A stretch of 64,000 bases of DNA, taken from the NCBI RefSeq assembly GCF_004006235.1, contig NZ_CP034753.1, positions 806,001 to 870,000 on the forward strand, written 5' to 3'. The notes beneath the pieces were generated by a model. The model made no database searches. It saw only the letters and a list, made by a program, of their open reading frames with translations, and was not told the DNA's origin. The DNA is from Agromyces sp. LHK192. GTDB taxonomy: Bacteria; Actinomycetota; Actinomycetes; Actinomycetales; Microbacteriaceae. A program made the translations under genes and the position numbers. Shown here piece after piece: positions 9,525-18,398 of the stretch. Within the stretch, counting starts at the first letter, position 1. Each line of letters opens with the position of its first letter.

Positions 9525-9761
9525 TCAGGCGGAGTCGGGGTCGTCCTCCGCCTCGCCGGGGAGCGACGCATCCACGATGCCGATGCCCACCGCGTGGTGA
9601 TCGGCGTGCGGGTCGTCCGGCTGCTCGGCTCGCGGTTCCGAACCCGGCTCCTTCTCGGTGCTGGGCTCGTCGAGCTCGTCGTCCGAGACCTGGTCGTCCC
9701 CTCGTACCTGGTCGTCCTCCGGCACCTGGTCGTCGTCGGGGTTCGTGGCATCCGTCGTCAT
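9525..9761 (-). CDS. Small, very acidic 78-residue protein
   Basis: ATG at 9761 is preceded by GGAGG at a good distance, which sets the start in preference to the overlapping frames. The 78-residue product is dominated by Asp, Glu and Pro and carries three spaced copies of (E/G/D)DDQV near residues 9-25. It ends with a more ordered segment, HHAVGIGIVDASLPGEAEDD. It has no signal peptide or membrane helix and should be soluble and disordered. It is the last gene of the minus-strand run phosphoketolase, P-loop kinase, acidic protein. I do not recognise the family. Asp/Glu-rich proteins of this size in actinobacteria are often stress- or DNA-mimic-like, but nothing here proves a function. Confidence 0.65.
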   Translation of the reverse strand: MTTDATNPDDDQVPEDDQVRGDDQVSDDELDEPSTEKEPGSEPRAEQPDDPHADHHAVGIGIVDASLPGEAEDDPDSA

Positions 9762-9856
9762 GTCGGCCTCCGTGGGTCGGGTGGTTCCGTGAATGGTTCC
9801 CATCTGAGCAGGCCGCGACCGCGGATGCCAGCGGTTGACGTCGCGCCAGGGCCCGG

Positions 9857-10324
9857 TCACCCCGTTCGCACGAGCTCGTGCGGCTCCTCGTCGCCGGGGA
9901 ACTCGAAGCCGTCGACGTAGTCGCGAAGCGACCGCTCGTCGAGGTGCAGGTTGTTCGCATCGGCGTGGTCGAGGCGCCGCCGCATCCGCTCGACCAGCAC
10001 CTCGAACGGCGCATCGACGACGACCAGCCGCGGGACGCCGCGCGCCCGGCGGACCAGCGCCCGGAAGTCGTCGCGGATCGCGCGCGTCGAGAGCGAGGCG
10101 TCGAGCACCACGGGAACGCCGTCGCCGACGGATGCCCCGAGCCGGTCGCGCACCCGCCGGTCGGCCTCGTCGAGCACCTCGCGGGTGGCGTGCGAGCTGT
10201 CGTGGCCCAGCGCCCACATCTCCTCGTCGTACGAGAGGCGCAGGTACCCGCGAGCCTCGAGGGTACGCGCGTAGGTCGTCTTGCCCGCGCCGGCGACCCC
10301 GCACAGCAGCACCACGTCGGTCAT
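9857..10324 (-). CDS. P-loop ATP-binding kinase-like protein
   Basis: A 155-residue single-domain P-loop protein. The Walker A motif is GVAGAGKTT at residues 9-17, a Walker-B-like strand VPVVLDASLS follows, and RRR in the ERMRRRLDHAD stretch looks like the arginine lid of small kinases (gluconate-, zeta-toxin- or shikimate-kinase type, often annotated AAA family ATPase). It probably phosphorylates a small molecule or RNA end, but the substrate is unknown. It is 46 bases downstream of the phosphoketolase stop and on the same strand, so co-transcription is likely; a kinase for a sugar or sugar phosphate would fit that setting (inference). Start ATG 10324. Confidence 0.75.
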   Translation of the reverse strand: MTDVVLLCGVAGAGKTTYARTLEARGYLRLSYDEEMWALGHDSSHATREVLDEADRRVRDRLGASVGDGVPVVLDASLSTRAIRDDFRALVRRARGVPRLVVVDAPFEVLVERMRRRLDHADANNLHLDERSLRDYVDGFEFPGDEEPHELVRTG

Positions 10325-10370
10325 GCCCGCCAGCCTACGGAGGGCCCGGTCGCGGTGGGGAGCGAACCGC

Positions 10371-12836
10371 TCAGCGGTTGTCGTCGCCCGTGTCGCCGAG
10401 CCCGCTGCCCCCGGCTCCCGAGCCGTTCCAGCTCCAACCGGTGACGGCCGGGTCGTCCTCCCCGTGCGCTCGGGTGTACGCCCGGGCGCGGAGCCGGGAA
10501 TCCTGCATCTCCTGCCGGAGCGGCCCCTCGCGGTCGGCGAGTCCCGGAACCCGATCGATGACGTCGATGACGAGCTGGAACCGGTCGAGCTGGTTCAGCA
10601 TGACCATGTCGAACGGCGTGGTGGTGGTGCCCTCCTCCTTGTAGCCGCGCACGTGGATCCCGCCGTGGCCGTGCCGCTTGTAGGTGAGGCGGTGGATGAG
10701 CCACGGGTAGCCGTGGTACGCGAACACGATCGGCCGGTCGGCCGTGAAGATCGCATCGAAGTCGTGGTCGGACAGGCCGTGCGGGTGCTCGGTGTCGTTC
10801 TGCAGGCGCATCAGGTCGACCACGTTGACCACGCGGACGGCGAGCGACGGGATGCGGTCGCGCAGGATGCTCGCGGCGGCGAGCACCTCGAGCGTCGGCA
10901 CGTCGCCGGCGGCGGCGAGCACCACGTCGGGCTGTTCGCCGGGGCGTTCGGTGCCGGCCCAGTCGAGCAGGCCAAGGCCGCGGGTGCAGTGCACGATCGC
11001 CTCGTCCATCGTGAGCCAGTTCGGCGCCGGCTGCTTGCCCGCGACGACGACGTTCACGTAGTCCACCGTGCGCAGGCAGTGGTCGTAGGTCGACAGCAGC
11101 GTGTTCGCGTCGAACGGCAGGTAGACCCGCACGACCGCGGCCTTCTTGTTCACGACGTGGTCGATGAACCCCGGGTCCTGGTGCGAGAAGCCGTTGTGGT
11201 CCTGCCGCCAGACGTGCGAGCTCAGCAGGTAGTTGAGCGAGGACACGGGCCTGCGCCACGGGATCTTCTTCGACGAGTCGAGCCACTTCGCGTGCTGGTT
11301 GAACATCGAGTCGACGATGTGGATGAACGCCTCGTACGAGTTGAACACGCCGTGCCGGCCGGTCAGCAGGTAGCCCTCGAGCCACCCCTGGCACTGGTGC
11401 TCGCTCAGCATCTCCATCACCCGGCCGGCGCGCGCGAGGTGGTTGTCGGCCTCGTCGATCGGCCACAGCTGCGCGTTCCACTGCTTGTCGGTCACCTCGT
11501 ACACCGCCTGGAGCCGGTTCGACGCGGTCTCGTCGGGTCCGAAGATGCGGAAGTTCGTCGGGTTCGCCGAGATCACGTCCCGCAGCCAGGTGCCGAGCAC
11601 CGCGGTCGCCTCGCTGGTCGTCTCGCCCGGCGACGGCACGTCGACCGCGTACTCGCGGAAGTCGGGCAGCCGCAGCTCGGTGCGCAGCAGCCCGCCGTTG
11701 GCCACGGGGTTCGCGCTCATGCGCAGGTCGCCCTGCGGGGCCAGCGCGGTCGCGAGCGGCACCGGCGCACCCGACTCGTCGAACAGTTCATCGGGGCGGT
11801 ATGAGCGCAGCCACGATTCGAGCAGTCGCAGGTGCGCCTCGGTGTCCCGCGCGTTGGCGAGCGGAACCTGGTGAGCCCGCCAGTTGTCCTCCGCCGGATG
11901 ACCGTCGATCTCCGCGGGGCAGGTCCAGCCCTTCGGCGTCCGCAGGATGATCATCGGCCAGGCGGGCCGGCCGTCGAGTGCGCCCGCCGCGGCATCCGCC
12001 TTGATCGTCGCGATCTGGTCGAGCACGACGTCGAGCGTCTCCGCGAACCGTCGGTGCACGTCGATCGGATCCTCGCCGTCGAAGCCGCCGGACACGAGGT
12101 ACGGGGTGTGGCCGTACCCGCGCATGAGTTCGAGCAGTTCGGACTCGGGGATTCGCGCGAGCACGGTCGGGTTCGCGATCTTGTAGCCGTTGAGGTGCAG
12201 GATCGGCAGCACCACCCCGTCCTGCCGTGGGTCGAGGAACTTGTTCGAATGCCAGGCCGTCGCGAGCGGGCCGGTCTCGGCCTCGCCGTCGCCGACGACC
12301 GCCGCGACGAGCAGGTCGGGATTGTCGAACGCCGCACCGTACGCGTGCGAGAGCGAATAGCCCAGCTCGCCGCCCTCGTGGATGGATCCGGGCGTCTCGG
12401 GCGCGGCGTGGCTCGGGATGCCGCCCGGGAACGAGAACTGCCGGAACAGGGCTCGCAAGCCGTCCGTCGACCGGTCGATGTCGCCGTAGAGCTCGCTGTA
12501 CGTGCCGTCGAGGTAGGTATTGGCGACCATGCCCGGGCCGCCGTGGCCGGGGCCCGCGATGTAGATCGTGCTGAGGCTGCGCTCCTGGATCACCCGGTTC
12601 AGGTGGGCGTAGACGAAGTTCAGCCCCGGCGTCGTGCCCCAGTGGCCGAGCAGGCGCGGCTTGACGTCGTCGCGGGTGAGTGGCCGGCGCAGCAACGGGT
12701 TGTCGAGCAGGTAGATCTGGCCGATCGACAGGTAGTTCGCCGCCCGCCACCAGGTGTCGAGCGCGTGCAGGGTCTCGTCGGTGAGCGGCTCACCGGAGCC
12801 CTCGGTCCATCCTTGCGCTGGTGCCCTCGTGCCCAT
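10371..12836 (-). CDS. xfp: Xylulose-5-phosphate/fructose-6-phosphate phosphoketolase
   Basis: An 821-residue protein, the usual family length. It is a thiamine-diphosphate enzyme that splits xylulose 5-phosphate or fructose 6-phosphate with phosphate to acetyl phosphate plus glyceraldehyde 3-phosphate or erythrose 4-phosphate, a carbon-saving bypass of pyruvate dehydrogenase. Visible signatures include [11 protein letters not shown] near residue 60, [17 protein letters not shown] near 93, the SFPGGIPSH...[17 protein letters not shown] block near 135-165, and [13 protein letters not shown] as the diphosphate/Mg site. The C-terminal third has the expected [20 protein letters not shown] motif. 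I choose ATG 12836 because ACGGAG lies about 8 bases upstream; the frame stays open to 13556 but that part has no family similarity. A TetR gene is divergent. No acetate kinase gene is present in the window. Confidence 0.95.
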   Translation of the reverse strand: MGTRAPAQGWTEGSGEPLTDETLHALDTWWRAANYLSIGQIYLLDNPLLRRPLTRDDVKPRLLGHWGTTPGLNFVYAHLNRVIQERSLSTIYIAGPGHGGPGMVANTYLDGTYSELYGDIDRSTDGLRALFRQFSFPGGIPSHAAPETPGSIHEGGELGYSLSHAYGAAFDNPDLLVAAVVGDGEAETGPLATAWHSNKFLDPRQDGVVLPILHLNGYKIANPTVLARIPESELLELMRGYGHTPYLVSGGFDGEDPIDVHRRFAETLDVVLDQIATIKADAAAGALDGRPAWPMIILRTPKGWTCPAEIDGHPAEDNWRAHQVPLANARDTEAHLRLLESWLRSYRPDELFDESGAPVPLATALAPQGDLRMSANPVANGGLLRTELRLPDFREYAVDVPSPGETTSEATAVLGTWLRDVISANPTNFRIFGPDETASNRLQAVYEVTDKQWNAQLWPIDEADNHLARAGRVMEMLSEHQCQGWLEGYLLTGRHGVFNSYEAFIHIVDSMFNQHAKWLDSSKKIPWRRPVSSLNYLLSSHVWRQDHNGFSHQDPGFIDHVVNKKAAVVRVYLPFDANTLLSTYDHCLRTVDYVNVVVAGKQPAPNWLTMDEAIVHCTRGLGLLDWAGTERPGEQPDVVLAAAGDVPTLEVLAAASILRDRIPSLAVRVVNVVDLMRLQNDTEHPHGLSDHDFDAIFTADRPIVFAYHGYPWLIHRLTYKRHGHGGIHVRGYKEEGTTTTPFDMVMLNQLDRFQLVIDVIDRVPGLADREGPLRQEMQDSRLRARAYTRAHGEDDPAVTGWSWNGSGAGGSGLGDTGDDNR

Positions 12837-12900
12837 GAATCCGCTCCGTCCCGCCCCGATCGGTTGCTCCGTCCAACGTCGCAGGTTCCGTGCGGCGGCA

Positions 12901-12947
12901 CAATGGCCGGTGGAGCCGCGCAGTGGCCGGTGGAGCCGCGCAGTGGA
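12901..12947. repeat. 20-bp tandem repeat, about 2.3 copies
   Basis: In the 234-base gap between xfp and the divergent TetR gene, 12901-12920 is repeated at 12921-12940 with one mismatch (CAATGG versus CAGTGG), and 7 bases of a third copy follow. It lies 65 bases upstream of the xfp start on the minus strand, where it could change promoter spacing or hold direct-repeat binding sites. No clear -35/-10 pair was found in the gap. Confidence 0.7.
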
Positions 12948-13070
12948 GCACGCCGCACCGCCGCGATGCGTCGAGTCCGCGGATGCCGGGTCCACGCTGC
13001 TAGCCTCGGGCCCACGCGCGCGGCCGTGCGACGGGCCGGGCGCGTGTCGTCGAGGAGGACCGGAGGCCGG

Positions 13071-13700
13071 ATGACTGTGGACGATGCCGTCACGACACCC
13101 GAGGCGGGCCGCCGCCCGGTGCAGGAGCGCGCGGTGCGCACGCAGGCCGCGATCCTCGACGCGGCGGTCGCCGTGCTCGCCGAGGAGGGGTACGCGGCCG
13201 CGACGACGGTGCGCGTGCAGGAGCGTGCGGGCGTCTCGCGGGGGCGTCTGCTGCACCACTTCCCGTCGCGCAACGAGCTGTTCGTCGCCGCGGTGCACCA
13301 TCTCGCGTCGGCTCGCCTCGACGAACTGGTCGTCGAGTTCGAACTGCCGGATGACCCGGGCGCGCGCATCGACGCCGCGATCGAGGCGATGTGGGCCTCG
13401 AACGGGCAGCCCTACTTCGTCGCGTCGCTCGAGCTGTGGCTGGCGGCCCGGCACGACGAGGGCCTGCGGGCGGCGCTGCTGCCGACCGAGCGCCGGATGG
13501 GCGGCATCCTGCTCGAGACGCAACGGACGCTGTTCGGGCCCGAGCTGGCGGGGCATCCGGGCTTCGAGTCGCTCATGGAGCTGCTCGTGACGAGCATGCG
13601 CGGCACGGCGATCACCTATGCGATCACGAAGGCCGACCGGGCGAGCGAGCCGAACCTCGCGCTCTGGCGGGCGCTCGCGCGGGAGCGGCTGCTGGGCTGA
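13071..13700 (+). CDS. TetR-family regulator divergent from xfp
   Basis: A 209-residue TetR/AcrR-type repressor. The N-terminal helix-turn-helix is at about residues 25-70 ([48 protein letters not shown]). The remaining alpha-helical domain should bind an inducer. ATG 13071 follows GAGGAGG...GGAGG, a strong ribosome-binding context. Divergent placement suggests it controls the phosphoketolase gene or itself, or the downstream racemase-ETF operon. The closest palindrome to the latter is AGTCA-GGCT-TGACT at 13849-13862. The ligand is not predictable. Confidence 0.85.
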   Translation: MTVDDAVTTPEAGRRPVQERAVRTQAAILDAAVAVLAEEGYAAATTVRVQERAGVSRGRLLHHFPSRNELFVAAVHHLASARLDELVVEFELPDDPGARIDAAIEAMWASNGQPYFVASLELWLAARHDEGLRAALLPTERRMGGILLETQRTLFGPELAGHPGFESLMELLVTSMRGTAITYAITKADRASEPNLALWRALARERLLG

Positions 13701-13748
13701 CCGGCGGGCCTGCGCGCCTGCTCGCGTGCTCGCCAGGGCGCGTCGGTC

Positions 13749-13824
13749 GAACTCCGGACGGATGCCTCCGGCGGAGGCGTGTCGCGCTCGACGCGCCGCG
13801 AACGGGCTTGGCTCCCCGGAGTTG
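13749..13824. repeat. 76-bp intergenic element with inverted ends, copy 1
   Basis: GAACTCCGGA opens the segment and CCGGAGTTG closes it; an inner 6-bp hairpin (GCCTCC-GGC-GGAGGC) lies inside. A segment of the same length with the same ends and its own inner hairpin occurs at 41278-41353. Both copies lie just downstream of a gene. It could be a small dispersed repeat, a structured RNA or a terminator type. Confidence 0.5.
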
Positions 13825-13848
13825 CGGCGGGTGGCCGTGATCCTAAAA

Positions 13849-13885
13849 AGTCAGGCTTGACTGTTTTGGGTTTTCGCGGTGGAAT
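13849..13885 (+). promoter_or_regulatory. Candidate promoter and operator of the racemase-ETF operon
   Basis: TTGACT (13857-13862) and TGGAAT (13880-13885) are 17 bases apart in an AT-rich patch 52-80 bases upstream of the racemase start. The -35 overlaps a palindrome with 5-bp arms, AGTCA-GGCT-TGACT (13849-13862), a plausible repressor site. The -35 is good (five of six); the -10 matches four of six. Confidence 0.45.
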
Positions 13886-13937
13886 GTCGGGGTACCGGCA
13901 CCACCGGCCGGACTGATCTCGAAGGAGCGATCAGCGC

Positions 13938-15143
13938 GTGAACCCGACGACGGATGCCCCTCCCGCGGCAGTCCCCGCTGCATCGGCGGCGCCGAGCCCG
14001 CGCGCCGAGGCATCCGCTCAGCGAACGGGCCCGCTCCGAGGCATCCGAGTCGTGGAGTTCGGCGGCATCGGACCGGCGCCGTTCGCGACCATGCTGCTCG
14101 CCGACCTCGGTGCCGAGGTCGTGCGCATCGACCGGCCCGGGCCTGGCGGTGCACCCGTCGTCGACCCGGCCGACACCGTGCTGCGCGGACGCACGATCGT
14201 CGCCGCCGACCTGAAGGACGCCGAGGCCGCCGAACGGGTGCGCCGCCTCGTCGACCGTGCCGACGTGCTCGTCGAGGGATTCCGCCCCGGTGTCATGGAA
14301 CGGCTCGGACTGGGACCCGACGACCTGCTCGCCCGCAACCCGCGACTCGTCTACGGGCGCATGACCGGCTGGGGCCAGCACGGGCCGTGGGCCGACCGCG
14401 TCGGCCACGACCTCAACTACCTCTCGATCACCGGGATGCTCCACGCCATCGGCCCCGCCGAGGCGCCCGCCGTGCCGCTCAACCTCGTCGCCGACTACGG
14501 CGGCGGCGCGATGTTCCTCGTCACCGGCATCCTCGCGGCGCTCGTCGAGCGCGCGGTGTCCGGGCAGGGGCAGGTCGTCGACGCGGCCATGGTCGACGGG
14601 GTCGGGCAGCTCTCGCACGTCTTCCGCGCCATGCTCGCCGCCGGCACGTGGAGCGACCGGCGCGCGCAGAACCTCATCGACGGCGGTGCCCCCTACTACT
14701 CGGTGTACGGGTGCGCCGACGGTGCGCATGTCGCGGTCGGCGCCCTCGAACCCGCGTTCTACGCGGCGCTGATCGCCGGACTCGGCGACGACCTCGAGCC
14801 CGGGGTCGCGGCGCTCGACCGCGACGACCGGGCGACGTGGCCCGCGCTCCGCGCCGGGCTCGAGTCGGCCTTCGCATGCCGCACCCGCGACGAGTGGGCG
14901 ACGCACTTCGACGGCACCGACGCGTGCGTCACCCCGGTGCTGACGATGACCGAGGCGGAGGGGCATCCGCACCTCGTCGCCCGAGGCGTGTTCGGCGAGT
15001 GGGGTGGGCGATCCGCGCCTGCGCCGGCGCCGCGGCTCGACCGCACGCCGGCCGTCGAACCCGTCTTCCCGCCGCAGGTCGCCGCCGACGTCGGCGCCCT
15101 GATCGATGCGTGGGATGCCGCGCAGGAAGGTCCGAACCGATGA
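13938..15143 (+). CDS. mcr: Alpha-methylacyl-CoA racemase (CaiB/BaiF family III)
   Basis: A 401-residue protein. After a 35-residue Ala/Pro-rich leader the fold begins with GIRVVEFGGIGPAPFATMLLADLGAEVVRIDRPG, the signature separating alpha-methylacyl-CoA racemase from formyl-CoA transferases. The catalytic His is in GHDLNYLSITG (His 157) and the Asp in VADYGGGAMF (Asp 186), about 30 residues apart as in the mycobacterial enzyme Mcr. The enzyme interconverts 2R and 2S methyl-acyl-CoA so that branched chains (isoprenoid, sterol side chain) can enter beta-oxidation. GTG 13938 follows GAAGGAG. It is the first gene of a five-gene unit with 4-nt or near-zero overlaps (racemase, etfB, etfA, cytochrome b, kinase). 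Confidence 0.88.
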   Translation: MNPTTDAPPAAVPAASAAPSPRAEASAQRTGPLRGIRVVEFGGIGPAPFATMLLADLGAEVVRIDRPGPGGAPVVDPADTVLRGRTIVAADLKDAEAAERVRRLVDRADVLVEGFRPGVMERLGLGPDDLLARNPRLVYGRMTGWGQHGPWADRVGHDLNYLSITGMLHAIGPAEAPAVPLNLVADYGGGAMFLVTGILAALVERAVSGQGQVVDAAMVDGVGQLSHVFRAMLAAGTWSDRRAQNLIDGGAPYYSVYGCADGAHVAVGALEPAFYAALIAGLGDDLEPGVAALDRDDRATWPALRAGLESAFACRTRDEWATHFDGTDACVTPVLTMTEAEGHPHLVARGVFGEWGGRSAPAPAPRLDRTPAVEPVFPPQVAADVGALIDAWDAAQEGPNR

Positions 15144-15916
15144 GGATCGTGGTGCTCGTCAAGGAGGTGCCCGACACGTACGCCGACCGCACGCTCGATC
15201 TTGAGACCGGGCTGGCTGATCGCGACGCGAGCGACCGCGTGCCCGACGAGATCGGCGAGCGCGCGCTCGAGGTCGCCCTGCGGTACGCCGACGAGCACCC
15301 CGACACGGAGGTGACCGTGCTGACGATGGGGGCAGAACCCGCTGGCGCGTCGATCCGGCGCATGCTCGCGATGGGCGCGGCGAAGGCCGTGCACGTCGTC
15401 GACGACGACCTGCTCGGTGCCGACCTCGGCCTCACCGCCGAGGTGCTGGCGCGCGCGATCGAGCGCATCGGGTTCGACCTCGTGCTCGCGGGCGACCAGT
15501 CGACCGACGGTTCGGGCGGCGTGGTCCCTTCGATGGTGGCCGAACTGCTCGGCGTGCCGCAGGCGACGAACCTGGGCTCGGTCGAACTCGACGAGGCGCG
15601 CACGACCGGGGTACGGGCGATCGACGGCGGCGTCGAGCGGGTCAGCGCGGAGCTGCCCGCGGTCGTCTCGATCACCGAGCAACTGCCCGACCCGCGCTTC
15701 GCGAACTTCAAGGGCATCATGGCGGCCAAGAAGAAGCCGATCGAACAGGTGTCGCTGGGTGACCTCGGCGTCGACGCCGAGGCCCGGGATGCGTCGCGCT
15801 CGATCATGATCGCGATCGCCGCGCGGCCGCCGAGACAGGCCGGAACCAAGATCGTCGACGAGGGGGATGCCGGCTCGAAGCTCGCCGCGTTCCTCGCCGA
15901 GAACCGGCTCGTGTGA
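15140..15916 (+). CDS. etfB: Electron transfer flavoprotein beta subunit
   Basis: A 258-residue protein whose ATG overlaps the racemase stop (ATGA). It begins with [17 protein letters not shown], the usual start of EtfB. It carries the AMP-binding region ([21 protein letters not shown]) and the conserved late motifs [25 protein letters not shown], the loop that recognises partner dehydrogenases. With EtfA it accepts electrons from acyl-CoA dehydrogenases on FAD. The window has two such dehydrogenases, at 31.6-33.0 kb and 33.2-34.3 kb. Confidence 0.96.
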   Translation: MRIVVLVKEVPDTYADRTLDLETGLADRDASDRVPDEIGERALEVALRYADEHPDTEVTVLTMGAEPAGASIRRMLAMGAAKAVHVVDDDLLGADLGLTAEVLARAIERIGFDLVLAGDQSTDGSGGVVPSMVAELLGVPQATNLGSVELDEARTTGVRAIDGGVERVSAELPAVVSITEQLPDPRFANFKGIMAAKKKPIEQVSLGDLGVDAEARDASRSIMIAIAARPPRQAGTKIVDEGDAGSKLAAFLAENRLV

Positions 15917-15927
15917 TGGAGGCGACG

Positions 15928-16965
15928 ATGGAACCCCTGCCCGACGACGCGATCCTCGTGCTCCTCGACGTCGGACTCGACGGCGCGCTCGCGCCGAGCG
16001 CCGCAGGGCTGCTCGGCGCCGCCGCGGGCGTCGGCACGCCGGTCGCGCTCGTGCTCGTTTCCGGCGGGGACGCCGACGTTTCGGACGGCGGGGGCGATGC
16101 GGGCGGCGCTGCCGGCTCGGTCGGCGACGCGTTCGCCGCGGCGGCCGCCGAGCTGGGCGCCGTCCACGTGCTGCTCGCCGAACCCGCGGGACTGGGCAGG
16201 CAGGTCGCGGTGCCCGAGGCCGACGCCCTCGCCGCCGCGGCCGCACTCGTGCACCCCGACGCGGTGGTCTGCTCCCACTCGGTGCGCGGCCGCGAGATCG
16301 CCGGGCGCTTCGCCGCCAGGTCGCGTTCGGGCCTCGCCGTCGACGCCGTCGGGCTCTCGCGCGATGACGAGGGCGTCGTGGCCCACCACTCCGTGTACGG
16401 CGGCGCGTACGACGTGCGGTCGGCCGTGACGTTCGGCGCTCCCGTGATCACCGTGCGCCAGGGGGCGATCGACGCGAGGGCTCAGGCGCAACCGGTGCAG
16501 GCGCGCCGGATCGAGGTCGCGGCGAGCGGGATGCGCACGGCCGTCATCGAGTCGGTCGAGGCGACGGTCGCCGAGTCGACCCGCCCCGAACTCCGCGGTG
16601 CGGCGAGGGTCGTCTCCGGCGGGCGCGGGCTCGGCTCCGGCGAGCGGTTCGAACTCGTCGAGCGACTGGCCGACGCCCTCGGCGCCGCCGTCGGGGCATC
16701 CCGGGCCGCCGTCGATGCCGGCTACGTGCCGCAGACGCTCCAGGTCGGGCAGACGGGCGTCTCGGTCTCGCCCCAGTTGTATGTCGCGCTGGGCATCTCG
16801 GGCGCGATCCAGCATCGGGCGGGCATGCAGACCTCGAAGACGATCGTGGCGATCAACACCGACGCGGATGCCCCGATCTTCGAGATCGCCGACTTCGGCG
16901 TCGTCGGCGACCTTTTCGAGGTCGTGCCGCAACTCATCGACGCGCTCGAGTCGAGGAAGGCATGA
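15928..16965 (+). CDS. etfA: Electron transfer flavoprotein alpha subunit
   Basis: A 345-residue protein. ATG 15928 is chosen because GGAGG sits 5 bases upstream; an ATG at 15916 overlapping the etfB stop (TGATG) is possible but lacks a ribosome site. The C-terminal FAD domain is clear: [16 protein letters not shown], then [37 protein letters not shown], and [20 protein letters not shown]. These bind FAD and complete the ETF heterodimer. The middle of the N-terminal domain has a Gly/Asp-rich insertion ([19 protein letters not shown]). The gene overlaps the following cytochrome b gene by 4 bases, implying coupled expression. Confidence 0.96.
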   Translation: MEPLPDDAILVLLDVGLDGALAPSAAGLLGAAAGVGTPVALVLVSGGDADVSDGGGDAGGAAGSVGDAFAAAAAELGAVHVLLAEPAGLGRQVAVPEADALAAAAALVHPDAVVCSHSVRGREIAGRFAARSRSGLAVDAVGLSRDDEGVVAHHSVYGGAYDVRSAVTFGAPVITVRQGAIDARAQAQPVQARRIEVAASGMRTAVIESVEATVAESTRPELRGAARVVSGGRGLGSGERFELVERLADALGAAVGASRAAVDAGYVPQTLQVGQTGVSVSPQLYVALGISGAIQHRAGMQTSKTIVAINTDADAPIFEIADFGVVGDLFEVVPQLIDALESRKA

Positions 16966-18398
16966 GCACCGGCACGCCGACGCGCCCGCTGCGCCGCGGC
17001 CTTCCGCGAGTGCACGGCGGAGAGCCCTGGCCGCCCGCCGGCGTGGGGCCCGAGGCATCCGATGCGGTCGTCGACGTCGGCTCGGCCGTCCCCGGGGTCG
17101 CAGCTGCAGCGGGCGGCCCTGGGGCCGGCGGGGCAAGCGGGACTGCTGCGGTCGATGCGCGAGCGGAGGCCTCCCTCGAGGCCGCCGATGCGCGAGGGGA
17201 GGCCTCCTCCGAGGCGGTGGTCGGCGTCCCCCTGCGCCGCGGCCTGCCCAGGCGCCCGGGCGGGGAGCCGTGGCCGCCGGCCGGGCTCGCGCCCGACGCA
17301 GCCATCGAGGCCCCGCCGGTCCGATCCGCCGACCTCGCGCCGACGGCGGCTGACGGAAATTCAGGAGATCCTGGTTTCCAGGCGTCCCACGAGCGGCATC
17401 GACCGGAATCTCCTGCAGAAATGCGGTCGCCCGAAGCACCAGCACCAGCACCAGCATCCCCGGCACCGGTATCCCGGCCGACAGCGACAGCCGGCTCCGG
17501 CCCCGAGGCAGGTCCCCGACCTGGCCGGGCGCGCTGGGTCTTGATCGCAATCGGCGCGATCCTCGTTGCCGGCATCGTCGTGCTCGCCGCGCGGTGGCTG
17601 CTGACCCTGCCACCCGTGCAGGGCTTCGTCGCGACCTATCCCGGCGAGTATCACCTGCCCGAGGGCGCGCCCGTGGGCTTCCCGGCCTGGCTCGCCTGGC
17701 AGCACTTCTTCAACGTCTTCCTGATGGTGCTGATCGTGCGCTCGGGGATGCAGGTGCGCACCGAGCGCAAGCCGGCCGCCTACTGGTCGCCGCGCTGGAA
17801 CCGGTCGCGCAAGATCTCGATCGCGCTGTGGTTCCACCAGTCGCTCGACATCCTGTGGCTGGTCAACGGGGCGGTCTACGTCGTGCTGCTGTTCGCGACC
17901 GGGCAGTGGATGCGCATCGTGCCGACGAGCTGGGAGGTGTTCCCGAACGCGGTGTCGGCGGCCCTGCAGTACGCGTCGCTCGACTGGCCGACCGAGAACG
18001 GCTGGGTGAACTACAACGGGCTGCAGCAGCTCGCGTACTTCACCACGGTCTTCGTCGCCGCTCCCCTCGCGGCCGTCACCGGCGTTCGGATGTCGGGGAT
18101 CTGGCCCGCACGCGCGACGCGGCTGAGCCGGATCTACCCGGTCGAGGTGGCCCGCGCCGTGCACTTCCCAGTGATGCTGTACTTCGTCGCGTTCCTGATC
18201 GTGCACGTCGGGCTCGTGCTCTCGACGGGCGCGCTGCGCAACCTCAACCACATGTACGGCGGGCAGGATGCCGTGAACTGGGTCGGGTTCGGCATCTTCG
18301 CGGGCTCGCTCGCCGTGATCGCCGGCGGCTGGATGCTGGCCAGGCCGATCGTGCTCGCACCGATCGCCGGGCTGTTCGGGACGGTGAGCAACCGATGA
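16962..18398 (+). CDS. Cytochrome b/b6-type membrane protein with repeated N-terminal motif
   Basis: A 478-residue protein whose ATG overlaps the etfA stop. Residues 1-190 are a soluble Ala/Pro/Glu-rich leader containing two copies of an (L)[15 protein letters not shown] motif (about 10-27 and 91-108). The rest is a b-type cytochrome module with about five membrane helices (first near 191-213). Histidines lie inside or at the ends of helices in [23 protein letters not shown] and FLIVHVGL, enough for two b haems, as in formate-dehydrogenase or hydrogenase cytochrome b subunits. Being in the ETF operon with 4-nt overlaps, it is a good candidate to move ETF electrons into the quinone pool in place of, or beside, an ETF:quinone oxidoreductase (inference; none is seen here). 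Confidence 0.8.
   Translation: MSTGTPTRPLRRGLPRVHGGEPWPPAGVGPEASDAVVDVGSAVPGVAAAAGGPGAGGASGTAAVDARAEASLEAADARGEASSEAVVGVPLRRGLPRRPGGEPWPPAGLAPDAAIEAPPVRSADLAPTAADGNSGDPGFQASHERHRPESPAEMRSPEAPAPAPASPAPVSRPTATAGSGPEAGPRPGRARWVLIAIGAILVAGIVVLAARWLLTLPPVQGFVATYPGEYHLPEGAPVGFPAWLAWQHFFNVFLMVLIVRSGMQVRTERKPAAYWSPRWNRSRKISIALWFHQSLDILWLVNGAVYVVLLFATGQWMRIVPTSWEVFPNAVSAALQYASLDWPTENGWVNYNGLQQLAYFTTVFVAAPLAAVTGVRMSGIWPARATRLSRIYPVEVARAVHFPVMLYFVAFLIVHVGLVLSTGALRNLNHMYGGQDAVNWVGFGIFAGSLAVIAGGWMLARPIVLAPIAGLFGTVSNR

Noticed and set aside
9518..9751. 77-codon minus-strand frame overlapping the small acidic gene
   Set aside because: The frame at 9525-9761 has a GGAGG-supported ATG; this one is Arg/Thr-rich noise.
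11832..13070. Upstream extension of the TetR reading frame
   Set aside because: Antisense to xfp; family similarity and a strong ribosome site begin only at 13071.
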